Part shown: in pieces, positions 32,272 through 40,470 of the stretch
Numbering within the stretch: the stretch's first letter is position 1
How the letters are laid out: each line of letters opens with the position of its first letter
Assembly: GCF_004332155.1 (NCBI RefSeq)
Contig: NZ_SJDV01000001.1
Coordinates: 496,001-560,000, forward strand
From: Gramella sp. KN1008
GTDB taxonomy: Bacteria > Bacteroidota > Bacteroidia > Flavobacteriales > Flavobacteriaceae
Reading direction: 5' to 3'
DNA: 64,000 nucleotides
The notes under the pieces: generated by a model
Databases searched by the model: none
The model's input: only the letters and a program-made list of their open reading frames with translations
What the model was told of the DNA's origin: nothing
Made by a program: the position numbers and the translations under genes

Positions 32272-32562
32272 ATGCCTATCACAAAACAATACCTTAAATC
32301 CAGGCCGGAATGTAAGATCACATTTTGCGTTCCTGCAAAAGATGCTGAGAAAGTAGAAGTAGCCGGAGATTTTAACGATTGGAGTTCTGCTGAACTAAAA
32401 AAATATAAGAACGGCAATTTTAAGGCTCAGTTCAACCTCCCTGTAGATAAAGAATACCAATTCAAATATATAGTAGACGGGGAGTGGGTTAACGAGTCGG
32501 AAGCCGATCGTTATCAGTGGAACGATTATGCTGCTTCAGAAAACTCCGTCTTAGTGGTTTAG
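32272..32562 (+). CDS. Stand-alone CBM48/isoamylase N-terminal-like domain protein
   Basis: A 96-residue protein made of one Ig-like early-set domain: ITFCVPAKDAEKVEVAGDFNDW, GNFKAQFNLP and YQFKYIVDGEWVNE are the classic AMPK-beta/CBM48 glycan-binding strands. It has no catalytic domain and no signal peptide. Stand-alone forms are common in Flavobacteriaceae; glycogen binding or a regulatory role is likely by family, but not shown. It has its own promoter and is single. Confidence 0.88.
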   Translation: MPITKQYLKSRPECKITFCVPAKDAEKVEVAGDFNDWSSAELKKYKNGNFKAQFNLPVDKEYQFKYIVDGEWVNESEADRYQWNDYAASENSVLVV

Positions 32563-32621
32563 TTAAAGGGAATGGTCGGTGAGGGGCCGGTCATGCCAAA
32601 AATGGATAAAAGTTGCCGGAT

Positions 32622-32903
32622 TTATTCGGTAACTTTTACTCCATTCCAGAATGCTACATAATTCTCTATTGGCCGGGCTGCATAACTTGTCTGCGGGTAA
32701 TACCAGGCTGCGTTTTGGTTAACTGCACCATCCACCTCTATGTGAAAATATGAGGCCTTGCCTTTCCAGGGGCAGCGGGTGCTGTGATCACTTTCAGTAA
32801 AGTATGTGTTTTCGATATCGTCCATGGGGAAATAGTGATTGTTTTCAACGATACGGGTGTCATCGCTTTCGGCGATCACCTTACCATTCCAGATGGCTTT
32901 CAT
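32622..32903 (-). CDS. DUF427 family protein
   Basis: A 93-residue small cytosolic protein of DUF427: MKAIWNGKVIAESDDT, FPMDD, STRCPWKGKASYFHI and AAWYYPQTSYAARPIENYVAFW are the hallmark segments. The fold is a small beta barrel, with conserved Cys and Trp in CPWKG. No enzyme activity is established. It is the third gene of the egtB-egtD operon (16 bp after egtD). Confidence 0.9.
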   Translation of the reverse strand: MKAIWNGKVIAESDDTRIVENNHYFPMDDIENTYFTESDHSTRCPWKGKASYFHIEVDGAVNQNAAWYYPQTSYAARPIENYVAFWNGVKVTE

Positions 32904-32919
32904 AATTTGGGTTTAGAAG

Positions 32920-33888
32920 TTACTTCCTTCTAAAGATATAATTTTTAAAGCAGTTTTCCTTATCGCTGAAGGATCGTTCAACCATAAGTCCGGCTTCATC
33001 GGCAAGCCAATTAACGATAGAATCGTCATATTTTTGAGAGATCTCAGTGTGTATACTTTCCCAGGCATCAAAATTCACTTCCAGTCCCAGTTTTTTGATA
33101 TTTACCGTTTGCCGTGTTTTACTCACCAGGAAACTCCTGGCAGTACCTGTTTCGGGATTATAGGTTTCCCAGTGAATGAATTTATCAGTATCAAATTCTC
33201 CCTCCAGTTCATTATTAATCCTAACCAGTAGATTCTTGTTGAATTCTTCGGTGATGCCTGCAGGATCATTATATGCATCGAGAATGGTTTGTGGATTTTT
33301 CTTCTGATCGAAGCCCATGAACAGCATGTCATCCTTACCCATGGCTTTGGCTATATTAGCCAGGAACTCCACGGCTTTCTCATGTAACAGGTTCCCAATA
33401 TTACTTCCAAGCACCAGGATCACTTTTTTACGGGAATCATACTCCGCAAGTTTTTCAAGGGTTTTAAAATAGGTTCCCTGCTGCACTTTAACATTTACCT
33501 GCGGGATTTCTTCCTTTAGTGAGAGTTCAAGCTGATCAAGTACATGCTGACTAATGTCTACCGGCAGATAATCGAATTTGAAACCTTTTTCTACCAGTTC
33601 CTGTAGAAGTACCTTTGTCTTTTTACCATCTCCTGCCCCCAGTTCTATAAGGTCAAAGCCTTTATCACTGCTGAAGGATTCAGCAATGGCCGAAGCATTA
33701 ATCCGGAGGATATCAAACTCACAGGCGGTGAGATAATATTCGGGCATCTCCATGATCTTCTGAAAAAGTTTGTCTCCCTTCTCGTCGTAGATGTATTTGG
33801 ATAAAAGATATTTTGGATAGCTGGTAAGTCCCTTATAAGTGTCTTCAGCAAAGGCCGATTCAAACATGGTTTCTGGTGGATTTTTCAT
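32920..33888 (-). CDS. egtD: L-histidine N-alpha-methyltransferase (ergothioneine)
   Basis: A 322-residue SAM-dependent enzyme that trimethylates histidine to hercynine, the first step of ergothioneine synthesis. Motifs are YDEKGDKLFQKIMEMPEYYLTACE, the SAM loop LIELGAGDGKKT, LPVDIS, and LGSNIGN. The C-terminal FLVSKTRQTV and WESIHTEISQKYD are typical. Length is standard. It follows egtB by 12 bp in the same operon; SAM comes from MetK (gene at the right end of the window). Confidence 0.95.
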   Translation of the reverse strand: MKNPPETMFESAFAEDTYKGLTSYPKYLLSKYIYDEKGDKLFQKIMEMPEYYLTACEFDILRINASAIAESFSSDKGFDLIELGAGDGKKTKVLLQELVEKGFKFDYLPVDISQHVLDQLELSLKEEIPQVNVKVQQGTYFKTLEKLAEYDSRKKVILVLGSNIGNLLHEKAVEFLANIAKAMGKDDMLFMGFDQKKNPQTILDAYNDPAGITEEFNKNLLVRINNELEGEFDTDKFIHWETYNPETGTARSFLVSKTRQTVNIKKLGLEVNFDAWESIHTEISQKYDDSIVNWLADEAGLMVERSFSDKENCFKNYIFRRK

Positions 33889-33900
33889 TTGATGTATTAG

Positions 33901-35064
33901 TTATTTTACCAGCCTGAAGCCTGTGAATTGCCATCGTAGCTGCGGATGAAAAAAATTTCTGTAGGTATGCCTGGTGTGGTTAGCAGAGGTGGCCACGGAA
34001 CCGCCTCTTAAGACTTTCTGATTAACCATGAATTTACCATTGTATTCACCAAGAGCACCCTCCGGTTTTGTATAATTGGGGTAAGGGGAGTAGGCACTTT
34101 CGGTCCATTCCCAGCGACTGCCCCATTCAAAATATTGCTGGGCTGTTTCCCATTCCTCTTCAGTAGGCAAACGCATTCCTTTCCATTGGGCATAAGCAAA
34201 GGCCTCATAATATGAAATATGGGTGACCGGTGCATCCGGGAGCAGCTTGATAAGACCGTTCAGGGTGTATTGATTCCATTCTCCATCTATATTATGCCAG
34301 TAGAAAGGAGAATTTATGTTGTTCTCATTCACCCAGTCCCAGGCTTCGGCGTGCCATAGCATGACATCCTTGTAACCACCAGCCTCTATGAACTCTATAA
34401 ATTCTGCATTCGTGACTAGTTTATTTGAGATCTCGAAGTCACAGAGATAAGCCTTATGTACGCCTTTTTCATTGTCATAACAAAAATCATCAGACTTATG
34501 GCCAATCTCATAAACTCCTTCCTCCACCCGCACCCATTCCCTTTTAAAATTCTGGATGGGGTTTTCTATGAACTGGTCATTATATTTTGGAAAAAGAGGA
34601 TTGTTTCCCAGGATATACTTGATGTCTGTATATAATAGTTCCTGATGTTGTTTTTCGTGATGGCATCCAATTTCAATAACCCCCAGTGCCTCTTTATCAA
34701 GTTCTTTGGAATCCATCAGTTCCAGCATGGCGCTTGTCACATATTTCCTGAAGTCATAGATCCATGCCACGGTTGGCCTTGAAAGATTTCCTCTGTTGGT
34801 TCTTATTACCTTATCACCAACACTTTCGTAATAACTGTTAAAAACGTAAGCGGTATTATCATCAAAAAGCTTATGAGAATCGGCGTATTTTTTAAGCACG
34901 AACTCTTCAAAAAACCAGGTGGTATGTCCAAGATGCCATTTGGGTGGAGAAACATCTACGATGGGCTGGACCACATAATCTTCGGTTTCAAGAAAAGAAC
35001 AAATACTTTCAGAATCTTTTCTGGTCTCTTTAAAAAGTGTGATTAATTCCTGTTGTGAAAGCAT
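33901..35064 (-). CDS. egtB: Ergothioneine sulfoxide synthase-type iron enzyme
   Basis: A 387-residue non-haem iron enzyme that joins hercynine to a thiol donor (Cys or gamma-Glu-Cys) using O2. The N-terminal DinB-like helix bundle holds WHLGHTTWFFE and the iron ligands in HEKQHQE (His136, His140, Glu142 region). A C-terminal FGE-sulfatase-like domain has RLPTEEEWE, WEWTESAYSPYP, VLRGGS and WQFTGFR. No EgtC or EgtA gene is nearby. ATG 35064 is chosen from family alignment; it follows a hairpin and T run immediately, discussed in the findings. Confidence 0.93.
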   Translation of the reverse strand: MLSQQELITLFKETRKDSESICSFLETEDYVVQPIVDVSPPKWHLGHTTWFFEEFVLKKYADSHKLFDDNTAYVFNSYYESVGDKVIRTNRGNLSRPTVAWIYDFRKYVTSAMLELMDSKELDKEALGVIEIGCHHEKQHQELLYTDIKYILGNNPLFPKYNDQFIENPIQNFKREWVRVEEGVYEIGHKSDDFCYDNEKGVHKAYLCDFEISNKLVTNAEFIEFIEAGGYKDVMLWHAEAWDWVNENNINSPFYWHNIDGEWNQYTLNGLIKLLPDAPVTHISYYEAFAYAQWKGMRLPTEEEWETAQQYFEWGSRWEWTESAYSPYPNYTKPEGALGEYNGKFMVNQKVLRGGSVATSANHTRHTYRNFFHPQLRWQFTGFRLVK

Positions 35065-35095
35065 AAAAAAAGAGTGATACTTTTGGGTATCACTC
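35065..35095 (-). terminator. Terminator hairpin abutting the egtB start codon
   Basis: On the minus strand: GAGTGATAC-CCAAAA-GTATCACTC followed by seven T, then directly the ATG of egtB. The stem is 9 bp and perfect. It should end the upstream TonB-CTD transcript. Confidence 0.75.
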
Positions 35096-35102
35096 AAATT
35101 TA
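35095..35102 (-). promoter_or_regulatory. -7 box of egtB overlapping the terminator
   Basis: TAAATTTG on the minus strand, full consensus. Transcription would begin about 7 nt later, inside the hairpin, giving a leader of about 24 nt without the first stem arm. Confidence 0.5.
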
Positions 35103-35162
35103 CAATTTTTTAAAAATGACCTTCCTAATCAGTAGTTAAGGTCAAGTTAAATGTATTTATGC

Positions 35163-35573
35163 CTAGAAGGTAAGCGGTATTGTATACTTAATAGAACGTG
35201 GTTTTCCTCCTGCATGACCCGGGGTCATTTGTGGGATTGCCATGATCATCTTCTTTGCCGCAGCATTCACCTTCGGATTTTCACCTTCTACTTTTGTTAC
35301 CACCACGTTTCCTTTCTCGGTAACTTCCATGGATATGGTGGCTTTACCCCTGATATATTCTCCTTTTTCGTTCTTCGGGTACTTATAATTCTCTTTGATA
35401 TGCTTCATCAGCATAGAGTTAAAGCAGGATTTTTTATCATCACTGTCTTCACAACCCGGCCAAACAGGAGCGGTTTCCTTTATGGTGATGGTATTACCCT
35501 TCACTTCTACATCTTCCTGGGCAAAACCGGTGATCCCGGTGAGCATTAAGGCAATAATTAAAAACTTTTTCAT
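35163..35573 (-). CDS. Secreted TonB C-terminal-domain protein (copy 2)
   Basis: A 136-residue periplasmic protein with signal peptide (MKKFLIIALMLTGITGFAQ) and a TonB C-terminal-like domain (about 45-133): APVWPGCED, CFNSMLMKHIKENYKYPKN, GKATISMEV and NPKVNAAAKKMIMAIPQMTPG. It has no membrane anchor or Pro-rich spanning region, so it cannot itself transduce energy from ExbBD. It is strongly similar to the preceding gene (35591-35968) and lies 17 bp after it: a tandem duplication. Function unknown. Confidence 0.85.
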   Translation of the reverse strand: MKKFLIIALMLTGITGFAQEDVEVKGNTITIKETAPVWPGCEDSDDKKSCFNSMLMKHIKENYKYPKNEKGEYIRGKATISMEVTEKGNVVVTKVEGENPKVNAAAKKMIMAIPQMTPGHAGGKPRSIKYTIPLTF

Positions 35574-35590
35574 AACAATTTTTTATTTTT

Positions 35591-35968
35591 TTAGAAATTG
35601 AACGGAACGGTAAAATTCCTTGCATCTGGCTCGCCATTCAATGTTCCCGGTTCCATTTCAGGAATTTTCAGGATCATTTCTTTAGCCGCCTGATTCACTT
35701 TAGGCTTCGCTCCTTCCACCGAATTAACAAGAACCTTTCCATTCTCGTCTATCTGGAATGAAATTGTCACCTTTCCGCGAACATATTCCCCGGCTGCGTT
35801 TTTCGGATATTCATAATTCTCTCTTACGTGCTGTGAAAGTTTCTGGTTAAAACATTTTTTTACGTCTTCGGCATCTTCACAGCCAGGCCAAACCGGAGAG
35901 GTTTGCTGAGCATTCGCGAATCCCATACCGCCAAGTAAAAAACATGTGATAACTAATAACTTCTTCAT
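35591..35968 (-). CDS. Secreted TonB C-terminal-domain protein (copy 1)
   Basis: A 125-residue secreted protein with signal peptide (MKKLLVITCFLLGGMGFANA). It is the tandem paralogue of the following gene: SPVWPGCED, CFNQKLSQHVRENYEYPKN, GKVTISFQI and KPKVNQAAKEMILKIPEMEPG align residue by residue. Two conserved Cys in the GCED and CFN segments may form a disulfide. It lies 27 bp after thyA, so it may be transcribed with it. Confidence 0.85.
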   Translation of the reverse strand: MKKLLVITCFLLGGMGFANAQQTSPVWPGCEDAEDVKKCFNQKLSQHVRENYEYPKNAAGEYVRGKVTISFQIDENGKVLVNSVEGAKPKVNQAAKEMILKIPEMEPGTLNGEPDARNFTVPFNF

Positions 35969-35995
35969 AATATTTGAAAATTTTAAAGGGTTAAA

Positions 35996-36820
35996 CTATA
36001 CCGCAACCCTGGCCTTAATGCCGGGATACGGATCATAATCCTCTAAAATAAAATCTTCAAACTTAAATCCAAAAATATCTTTGACTTCGGGGTTGATCTT
36101 CATGGTAGGTAAGGGTCTTGGCTCCCTGCTTAGTTGAAGTTCTACCTGCTCCATATGGTTGCTATAGATATGGGCATCACCAAAGGTATGTATGAAATCT
36201 CCGGGTTCGTAACCGCAAACCTGTGCCATCATCATGGTGAGAAGGGCATAGGAGGCTATATTGAAAGGCACTCCCAGGAAAATATCGGCACTACGCTGAT
36301 AGAGTTGACAGGATAACTTCCCGTCTGCAACATAGAACTGAAAAAAGGCATGGCAGGGTGGGAGCGCGGCCTTTCCATTGGCTACATTTTCTGAAAATGA
36401 AATGGAAGTATCGGGAAGTACCGACGGATTCCAGGCAGAAACCAGCATTCTCCTGCTGTTAGGATTATTTTTTAAAGTATTTATAACTTCTTTTATCTGG
36501 TCAATTCCCTCACTGTTCCAGTTCCTCCACTGGTGACCGTAGACAGGGCCAAGGTCGCCGTTTTCATCGGCCCACTCGTTCCAGATACGAACTCCATTCT
36601 CCTTGAGATATTCAATATTAGTGTCTCCTTTCAAAAACCATAAGAGTTCGTGGATAATAGATTTTAAATGCAGTTTTTTGGTGGTGACCATGGGAAAACC
36701 TTCGCTAAGGTCAAACCTCATCTGGTAACCGAAAACGCTTTTGGTTCCGGTACCGGTACGGTCTCCTTTCTGTGCTCCATTCTCCAGTACATGCTTCAGT
36801 AGATCGTGATATTGTTTCAT
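35996..36820 (-). CDS. thyA: Thymidylate synthase
   Basis: A 274-residue cytosolic enzyme that converts dUMP and methylene-tetrahydrofolate to dTMP and dihydrofolate. The nucleophile is Cys156 in [13 protein letters not shown]; other motifs are [60 protein letters not shown] and [12 protein letters not shown]. Length is normal. folA lies 5.5 kb downstream on the same strand, separated by the TonB-CTD and egt genes. Confidence 0.98.
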   Translation of the reverse strand: MKQYHDLLKHVLENGAQKGDRTGTGTKSVFGYQMRFDLSEGFPMVTTKKLHLKSIIHELLWFLKGDTNIEYLKENGVRIWNEWADENGDLGPVYGHQWRNWNSEGIDQIKEVINTLKNNPNSRRMLVSAWNPSVLPDTSISFSENVANGKAALPPCHAFFQFYVADGKLSCQLYQRSADIFLGVPFNIASYALLTMMMAQVCGYEPGDFIHTFGDAHIYSNHMEQVELQLSREPRPLPTMKINPEVKDIFGFKFEDFILEDYDPYPGIKARVAV

Positions 36821-36852
36821 ATGGAAAGGCCTTTTTTACTATGAAAATTCAA

Positions 36853-36860
36853 CAAACATA
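36853..36860 (-). promoter_or_regulatory. -7 box of thyA
   Basis: TATGTTTG on the minus strand, full consensus, 33 nt before the ATG at 36820. Confidence 0.45.
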
Positions 36861-36948
36861 TTCGGATAAAAATAATAAAACATGTAAAAACTGAAGGCTG
36901 AAATCGAATGGAATAGGGAATAGTTATCAACTTTGTATCAACTAAATA

Positions 36949-37926
36949 CTAATCTTCACAGTCCTGGTCTACCGCGCACCTGTCGGCATGATATGCCTGG
37001 CGTTCTCCCATTGGCCTTGGCTTGCCGATGGTGGTGTCATGTCTGGTTTGATGCTCCATTTCTGAATTAACCTCTGCACCCATTAAAACAATGAAAGCGG
37101 TAAGGAAGAGCCATAGCATTAAAATGGCAACTGCGGCAAAACTTCCGTAGAGATCGTCGTAGCTTCCAAAGTTACTCACATACCATGAAAACAGCATGGA
37201 ACCGGCAAGCCATAAAAGGGTGCCCATAACAGCTCCCCAGCTCACCCATTTGAACTGCGGACTTCTCCTGTTGGGAGCGATCTTATAAACTATGCTTAAT
37301 GCCGAAATAAGGATGAAACCAAGTATTACCCAGCGAAGCCAGGTAAGGGTTCTTTCAAGCATCTGTGGAAGCCCGAGCTTATCAATTAAAAGAGGGAAAA
37401 AGATCACTATAAGTAAACTTATAAGCCCAAGTACAAGTCCGCATAAAGTAAAAAGAAGGGTTATAAGATTCTTTTTAAAAATATTACGCGTCTCTATTTC
37501 GTCATACGCGATATTGATCCCCTGGAACAAGGCATTGGTTCCTTTGTTGGCACTCCAGATACTTACAAGTACACTCACTACCAGTCCCCAGCTGATCTCT
37601 TTTCTGGATTGCTGAATGACAGGATGAAGAAAATCGCTGATCATTCCAAAGGCTCTTTCCGGTAATATTAGATTGAGTCGGGAGATCTGTTCTTCTATCT
37701 GCGCGGGTTCCAGCACCAGGGTGTAGATAGAAATAGCAGCTACAATGGTTGGAAAAATAGCCAGAAAGAAATAGAATGCGACTCCTGCAGAAACGATCTG
37801 TACATGATCGGCCTTCATTTCTTGCCAAACACGTTTACCTATATCTATCCAGCCTTTTGGAGGAATCTGGTGAGGCCATTGGGCTTCTTCCCCACGATAA
37901 ACCGATCTGTTATTCGAATCATTCAT
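36949..37926 (-). CDS. YihY/BrkB family inner-membrane protein
   Basis: A 325-residue protein of the YihY (UPF0761) family with about six spans. The hallmark is VSAGVAFYFFLAIFPTIVAAISIY near residue 45; SIWSANKGTNALFQGINIAYDE and WGAVMGTLLWLAGSMLFSWYVSNF follow. It was once called ribonuclease BN in error; transport or division roles are proposed for relatives. The C-terminal tail is His/Arg/Asp rich and soluble. ATG 37926 is used. Gap to the upstream transporter gene is 115 bp. Confidence 0.92.
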   Translation of the reverse strand: MNDSNNRSVYRGEEAQWPHQIPPKGWIDIGKRVWQEMKADHVQIVSAGVAFYFFLAIFPTIVAAISIYTLVLEPAQIEEQISRLNLILPERAFGMISDFLHPVIQQSRKEISWGLVVSVLVSIWSANKGTNALFQGINIAYDEIETRNIFKKNLITLLFTLCGLVLGLISLLIVIFFPLLIDKLGLPQMLERTLTWLRWVILGFILISALSIVYKIAPNRRSPQFKWVSWGAVMGTLLWLAGSMLFSWYVSNFGSYDDLYGSFAAVAILMLWLFLTAFIVLMGAEVNSEMEHQTRHDTTIGKPRPMGERQAYHADRCAVDQDCED

Positions 37927-38041
37927 TTTCCAAAGCAATAATCTAAATTCCTCAGCTTTTTCAATACGAAAAAACGCTCAGGGCAATTTAGAATATATCA
38001 GTTACCTTAAAGAAAATGAAATTAGAAAGTTTTCTAAAAAT

Positions 38042-39748
38042 TTAGCCGATTATCATCCCGGCGATGGTTGCAGAAAGTAATGATGCCAGCGTACCGCCGA
38101 TCAGTGCTTTCATACCGAATTCTGATAGGGTCTTGCGCTGGCCCGGAGCCAGGGAGCCAATCCCGCCGATCTGAATACCTATAGATGCGAAGTTCGCGAA
38201 CCCACAAAGCATATAGGTTGCCATTATCACCGATTTCTCATACGTAAGACTTAAAGCGTTCGCCGGATTCTTGAGATCTGCCAGCTGAACGTAACCCACA
38301 AATTCACTTGCAGCCAGTTTAATTCCCAGCAACTGTCCCATGAGCATCATATCTTCTTTGGCCACCCCGATAACCCACATTAAAGGTGCGAATATCAATC
38401 CAAGAATGGATTCCAGGGAAAATTTGGCGTATGGGGTATGCTCTGCCATGAGCGAATTAAGGGTGGTCCAGCCTCCAATCCAGCCCAGTATATAATTGAT
38501 CATTGCTATAAAAGCGATGAATACCAGAAGCATGGCCGCAACATTGGCGGCAAGCTTTAGACCTTCGGTTGTTCCATTAGCGATCGCGTCCAGGATGTTT
38601 GAACCTATCTTTTCGGAAGAGACTTCCACATCTGTATCTACTGCCTGTTGCTGCGGATATAATATTTTTGAAACCACGATTGCTCCCGGAGCAGCCATCA
38701 CTGAAGCCGCAAGAAGGTGTTTCGCGAACTGTAAACGCATTTCAGGATCATCACCTCCAAGAAAACCTATATAGGCCGCCAGCACTCCTCCGGCAACGGT
38801 GGCCATTCCGCCAACCATTACAAGGAGTATCTCAGATCTCGTCATTCTTTCAAGGTAGGCTTTGATCATAAGTGGAGCTTCGGTTTGTCCCAGGAAGATA
38901 TTTCCCGCCACACTTAAACTCTCAGGTCCCGAAATTCCAAGTAATTTTGTTAAAACCCAGGCCATTCCTCTAACCACTACCTGTATCACTCCAATATAAA
39001 ACAACACTGAAGTCAGCGCAGAAAAGAATATAATAGTGGGTAAAACCTGGAAAAGGAATATAAAGCCAAAACTGTCAACATCCATCATCCCTCCAAGTAA
39101 GAATTCACTACCTGCAGCAGTAAAGTCAAGGATAAGAACGAAGATGCCTCCCACGAATTCAAATACTTTCTGAACCACAGTGATCTTTAAGACGCCAATA
39201 GCCAGCAATAATTGGGCAGTCAATCCCAATCCAACTGTTTTCCAGTTAACCGCCTTACGGTTACTACTGAATATGAATGCTATTAATATAAGAAGCATCA
39301 TTCCTATAACACCTCTGAATATGCTGGAAGTGCTTATTCCTTGACTAGGCACCATGGTTTTGGCCGTTTCCGCCGGGATCACTTCTGTGGCGCTCTGGTC
39401 TTTTGCCCTCAGGCTGAAAACGGAACCCTTGGAAGTCACTGTGAGAGTAGAATCGCTAAGTGTAGTTACACGAAGGTTCTGGATAGTGTCTATGGGTGCG
39501 TTATAAAATAATACCAGAAGCTTGTTCTGGTACAGGTAATCTCCCTTTGCTAAGGTGTCCTGCCCCTTCTCGGATATAAAATGAAACCTGCCTTCCTGGA
39601 AATTGATGTCGCTGGCCTCGTAAAAAATATTCTGTGAGCTGGTGGTATCAGCCTCAGGAGTTAGTTGCCAGGTTTTTGAAATAGTTTGAGAGAATACTGA
39701 TGTAATGGAAAATACGATCAGAAATAGGCAACACCAGAATTTGTTCAT
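38042..39748 (-). CDS. CNT-type nucleoside transporter with secreted N-terminal domain
   Basis: A 568-residue concentrative nucleoside transporter (NupC family; cation-coupled uptake of nucleosides). The transport core is at about 145-568 (VFIGQTEAPLM-type segment NIFLGQTEAPLMIKAYL, GGMATVAGGVLAAYIGFLG, CGFANFASIGIQIGGIGSLAP). Unusually, a signal peptide (MNKFWCCLFLIVFSITSVFS) and about 110 residues of beta-rich, lipocalin-like sequence (TWQLTPEADTTSS, NKLLVLFYN, TLSDSTLTVTS) precede the first core helix. It follows the DUF151 nuclease gene by 11 bp. Confidence 0.92.
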   Translation of the reverse strand: MNKFWCCLFLIVFSITSVFSQTISKTWQLTPEADTTSSQNIFYEASDINFQEGRFHFISEKGQDTLAKGDYLYQNKLLVLFYNAPIDTIQNLRVTTLSDSTLTVTSKGSVFSLRAKDQSATEVIPAETAKTMVPSQGISTSSIFRGVIGMMLLILIAFIFSSNRKAVNWKTVGLGLTAQLLLAIGVLKITVVQKVFEFVGGIFVLILDFTAAGSEFLLGGMMDVDSFGFIFLFQVLPTIIFFSALTSVLFYIGVIQVVVRGMAWVLTKLLGISGPESLSVAGNIFLGQTEAPLMIKAYLERMTRSEILLVMVGGMATVAGGVLAAYIGFLGGDDPEMRLQFAKHLLAASVMAAPGAIVVSKILYPQQQAVDTDVEVSSEKIGSNILDAIANGTTEGLKLAANVAAMLLVFIAFIAMINYILGWIGGWTTLNSLMAEHTPYAKFSLESILGLIFAPLMWVIGVAKEDMMLMGQLLGIKLAASEFVGYVQLADLKNPANALSLTYEKSVIMATYMLCGFANFASIGIQIGGIGSLAPGQRKTLSEFGMKALIGGTLASLLSATIAGMIIG

Positions 39749-39759
39749 TTTCGGGGGAA

Positions 39760-40386
39760 TTATTTTCTTTTGGAAATCTCGTCCCTGATCCGGGCCGCTT
39801 TTTCGTAATCTTCCTGACTCACAGCCTGCGAAAGCAATTCTTTCAATTCATCAAGAGACATCTTCTTATAATCTGTAGTGTCTTCAGATTTCATTTCGAT
39901 CTCCTCTTTTAAGAGTTCTTCCTCAATGATGTCTTCTTCCTCTTTTTCGTCTTTCTTGCGTTGCTTTTCTTCCGCCTTCAGGTAGATACCGGCCTTATCA
40001 AGAATGTTTTTATAGGTGAATATTGGCGCATTGAATCTTAGAGCCAGTGCAATGGCGTCACTGGTTCTGGCATCTATGATCTCCTCTATCCCGTCTCTTT
40101 CACAAATGAGACTGGAGTAGAAGACCCCGTCTACCAGTTTATGGATAATAACCTGTTTTACCACGATTTCAAACCTGTCTGCAAAGTTCTTGAACAGGTC
40201 GTGAGTAAGCGGCCTGGGTGGTTTTATTTCCTTTTCCAGGGCAATTGCGATAGATTGTGCTTCAAACGCCCCTATCACAATAGGTAGCTTTCGCTCTCCT
40301 CCTATCTCGCTGAGGATTAAAGCGTAAGCTCCGTTTTGTGTTTGACTATAAGAAATTCCTTTAATATTCAGTCGCACTAAACTCAT
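39760..40386 (-). CDS. DUF151 bifunctional nuclease family protein with UVR motif
   Basis: A 208-residue protein. The DUF151 domain (1-135) has LILSEIGGERKLPIVIGAFEAQSIAIALE and DARTSDAIALALRFNAPI. A highly charged linker (EEEDIIEEELLKEEIE) joins it to a C-terminal UvrB/UvrC motif (SLDELKELLSQAVSQEDYEKAA), usually a protein-protein contact. Plant DUF151 members are RNases/DNases, but the bacterial activity is little known. It begins a two-gene unit with the nucleoside transporter, consistent with nucleotide turnover. Confidence 0.9.
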   Translation of the reverse strand: MSLVRLNIKGISYSQTQNGAYALILSEIGGERKLPIVIGAFEAQSIAIALEKEIKPPRPLTHDLFKNFADRFEIVVKQVIIHKLVDGVFYSSLICERDGIEEIIDARTSDAIALALRFNAPIFTYKNILDKAGIYLKAEEKQRKKDEKEEEDIIEEELLKEEIEMKSEDTTDYKKMSLDELKELLSQAVSQEDYEKAARIRDEISKRK

Positions 40387-40400
40387 ACTACAATAAGTTA

Positions 40401-40447
40401 AAAAGGCTGTCTAAATAAGGACAAATCGCCAGATTTAGACAGCCCTT
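40401..40447 (-). terminator. Terminator of etfBA
   Basis: A 12-bp stem GGCTGTCTAAAT/ATTTAGACAGCC. On the minus strand it is followed by CTTTTTAAC. Confidence 0.78.
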
Positions 40448-40470
40448 TTATGGGGCACAATTTATGAAAA

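Noticed and set aside
35151..35549. 132-codon frame opposite the TonB-CTD gene
   Set aside because: The minus-strand frame has a signal peptide and conserved domain; the plus-strand frame has neither.
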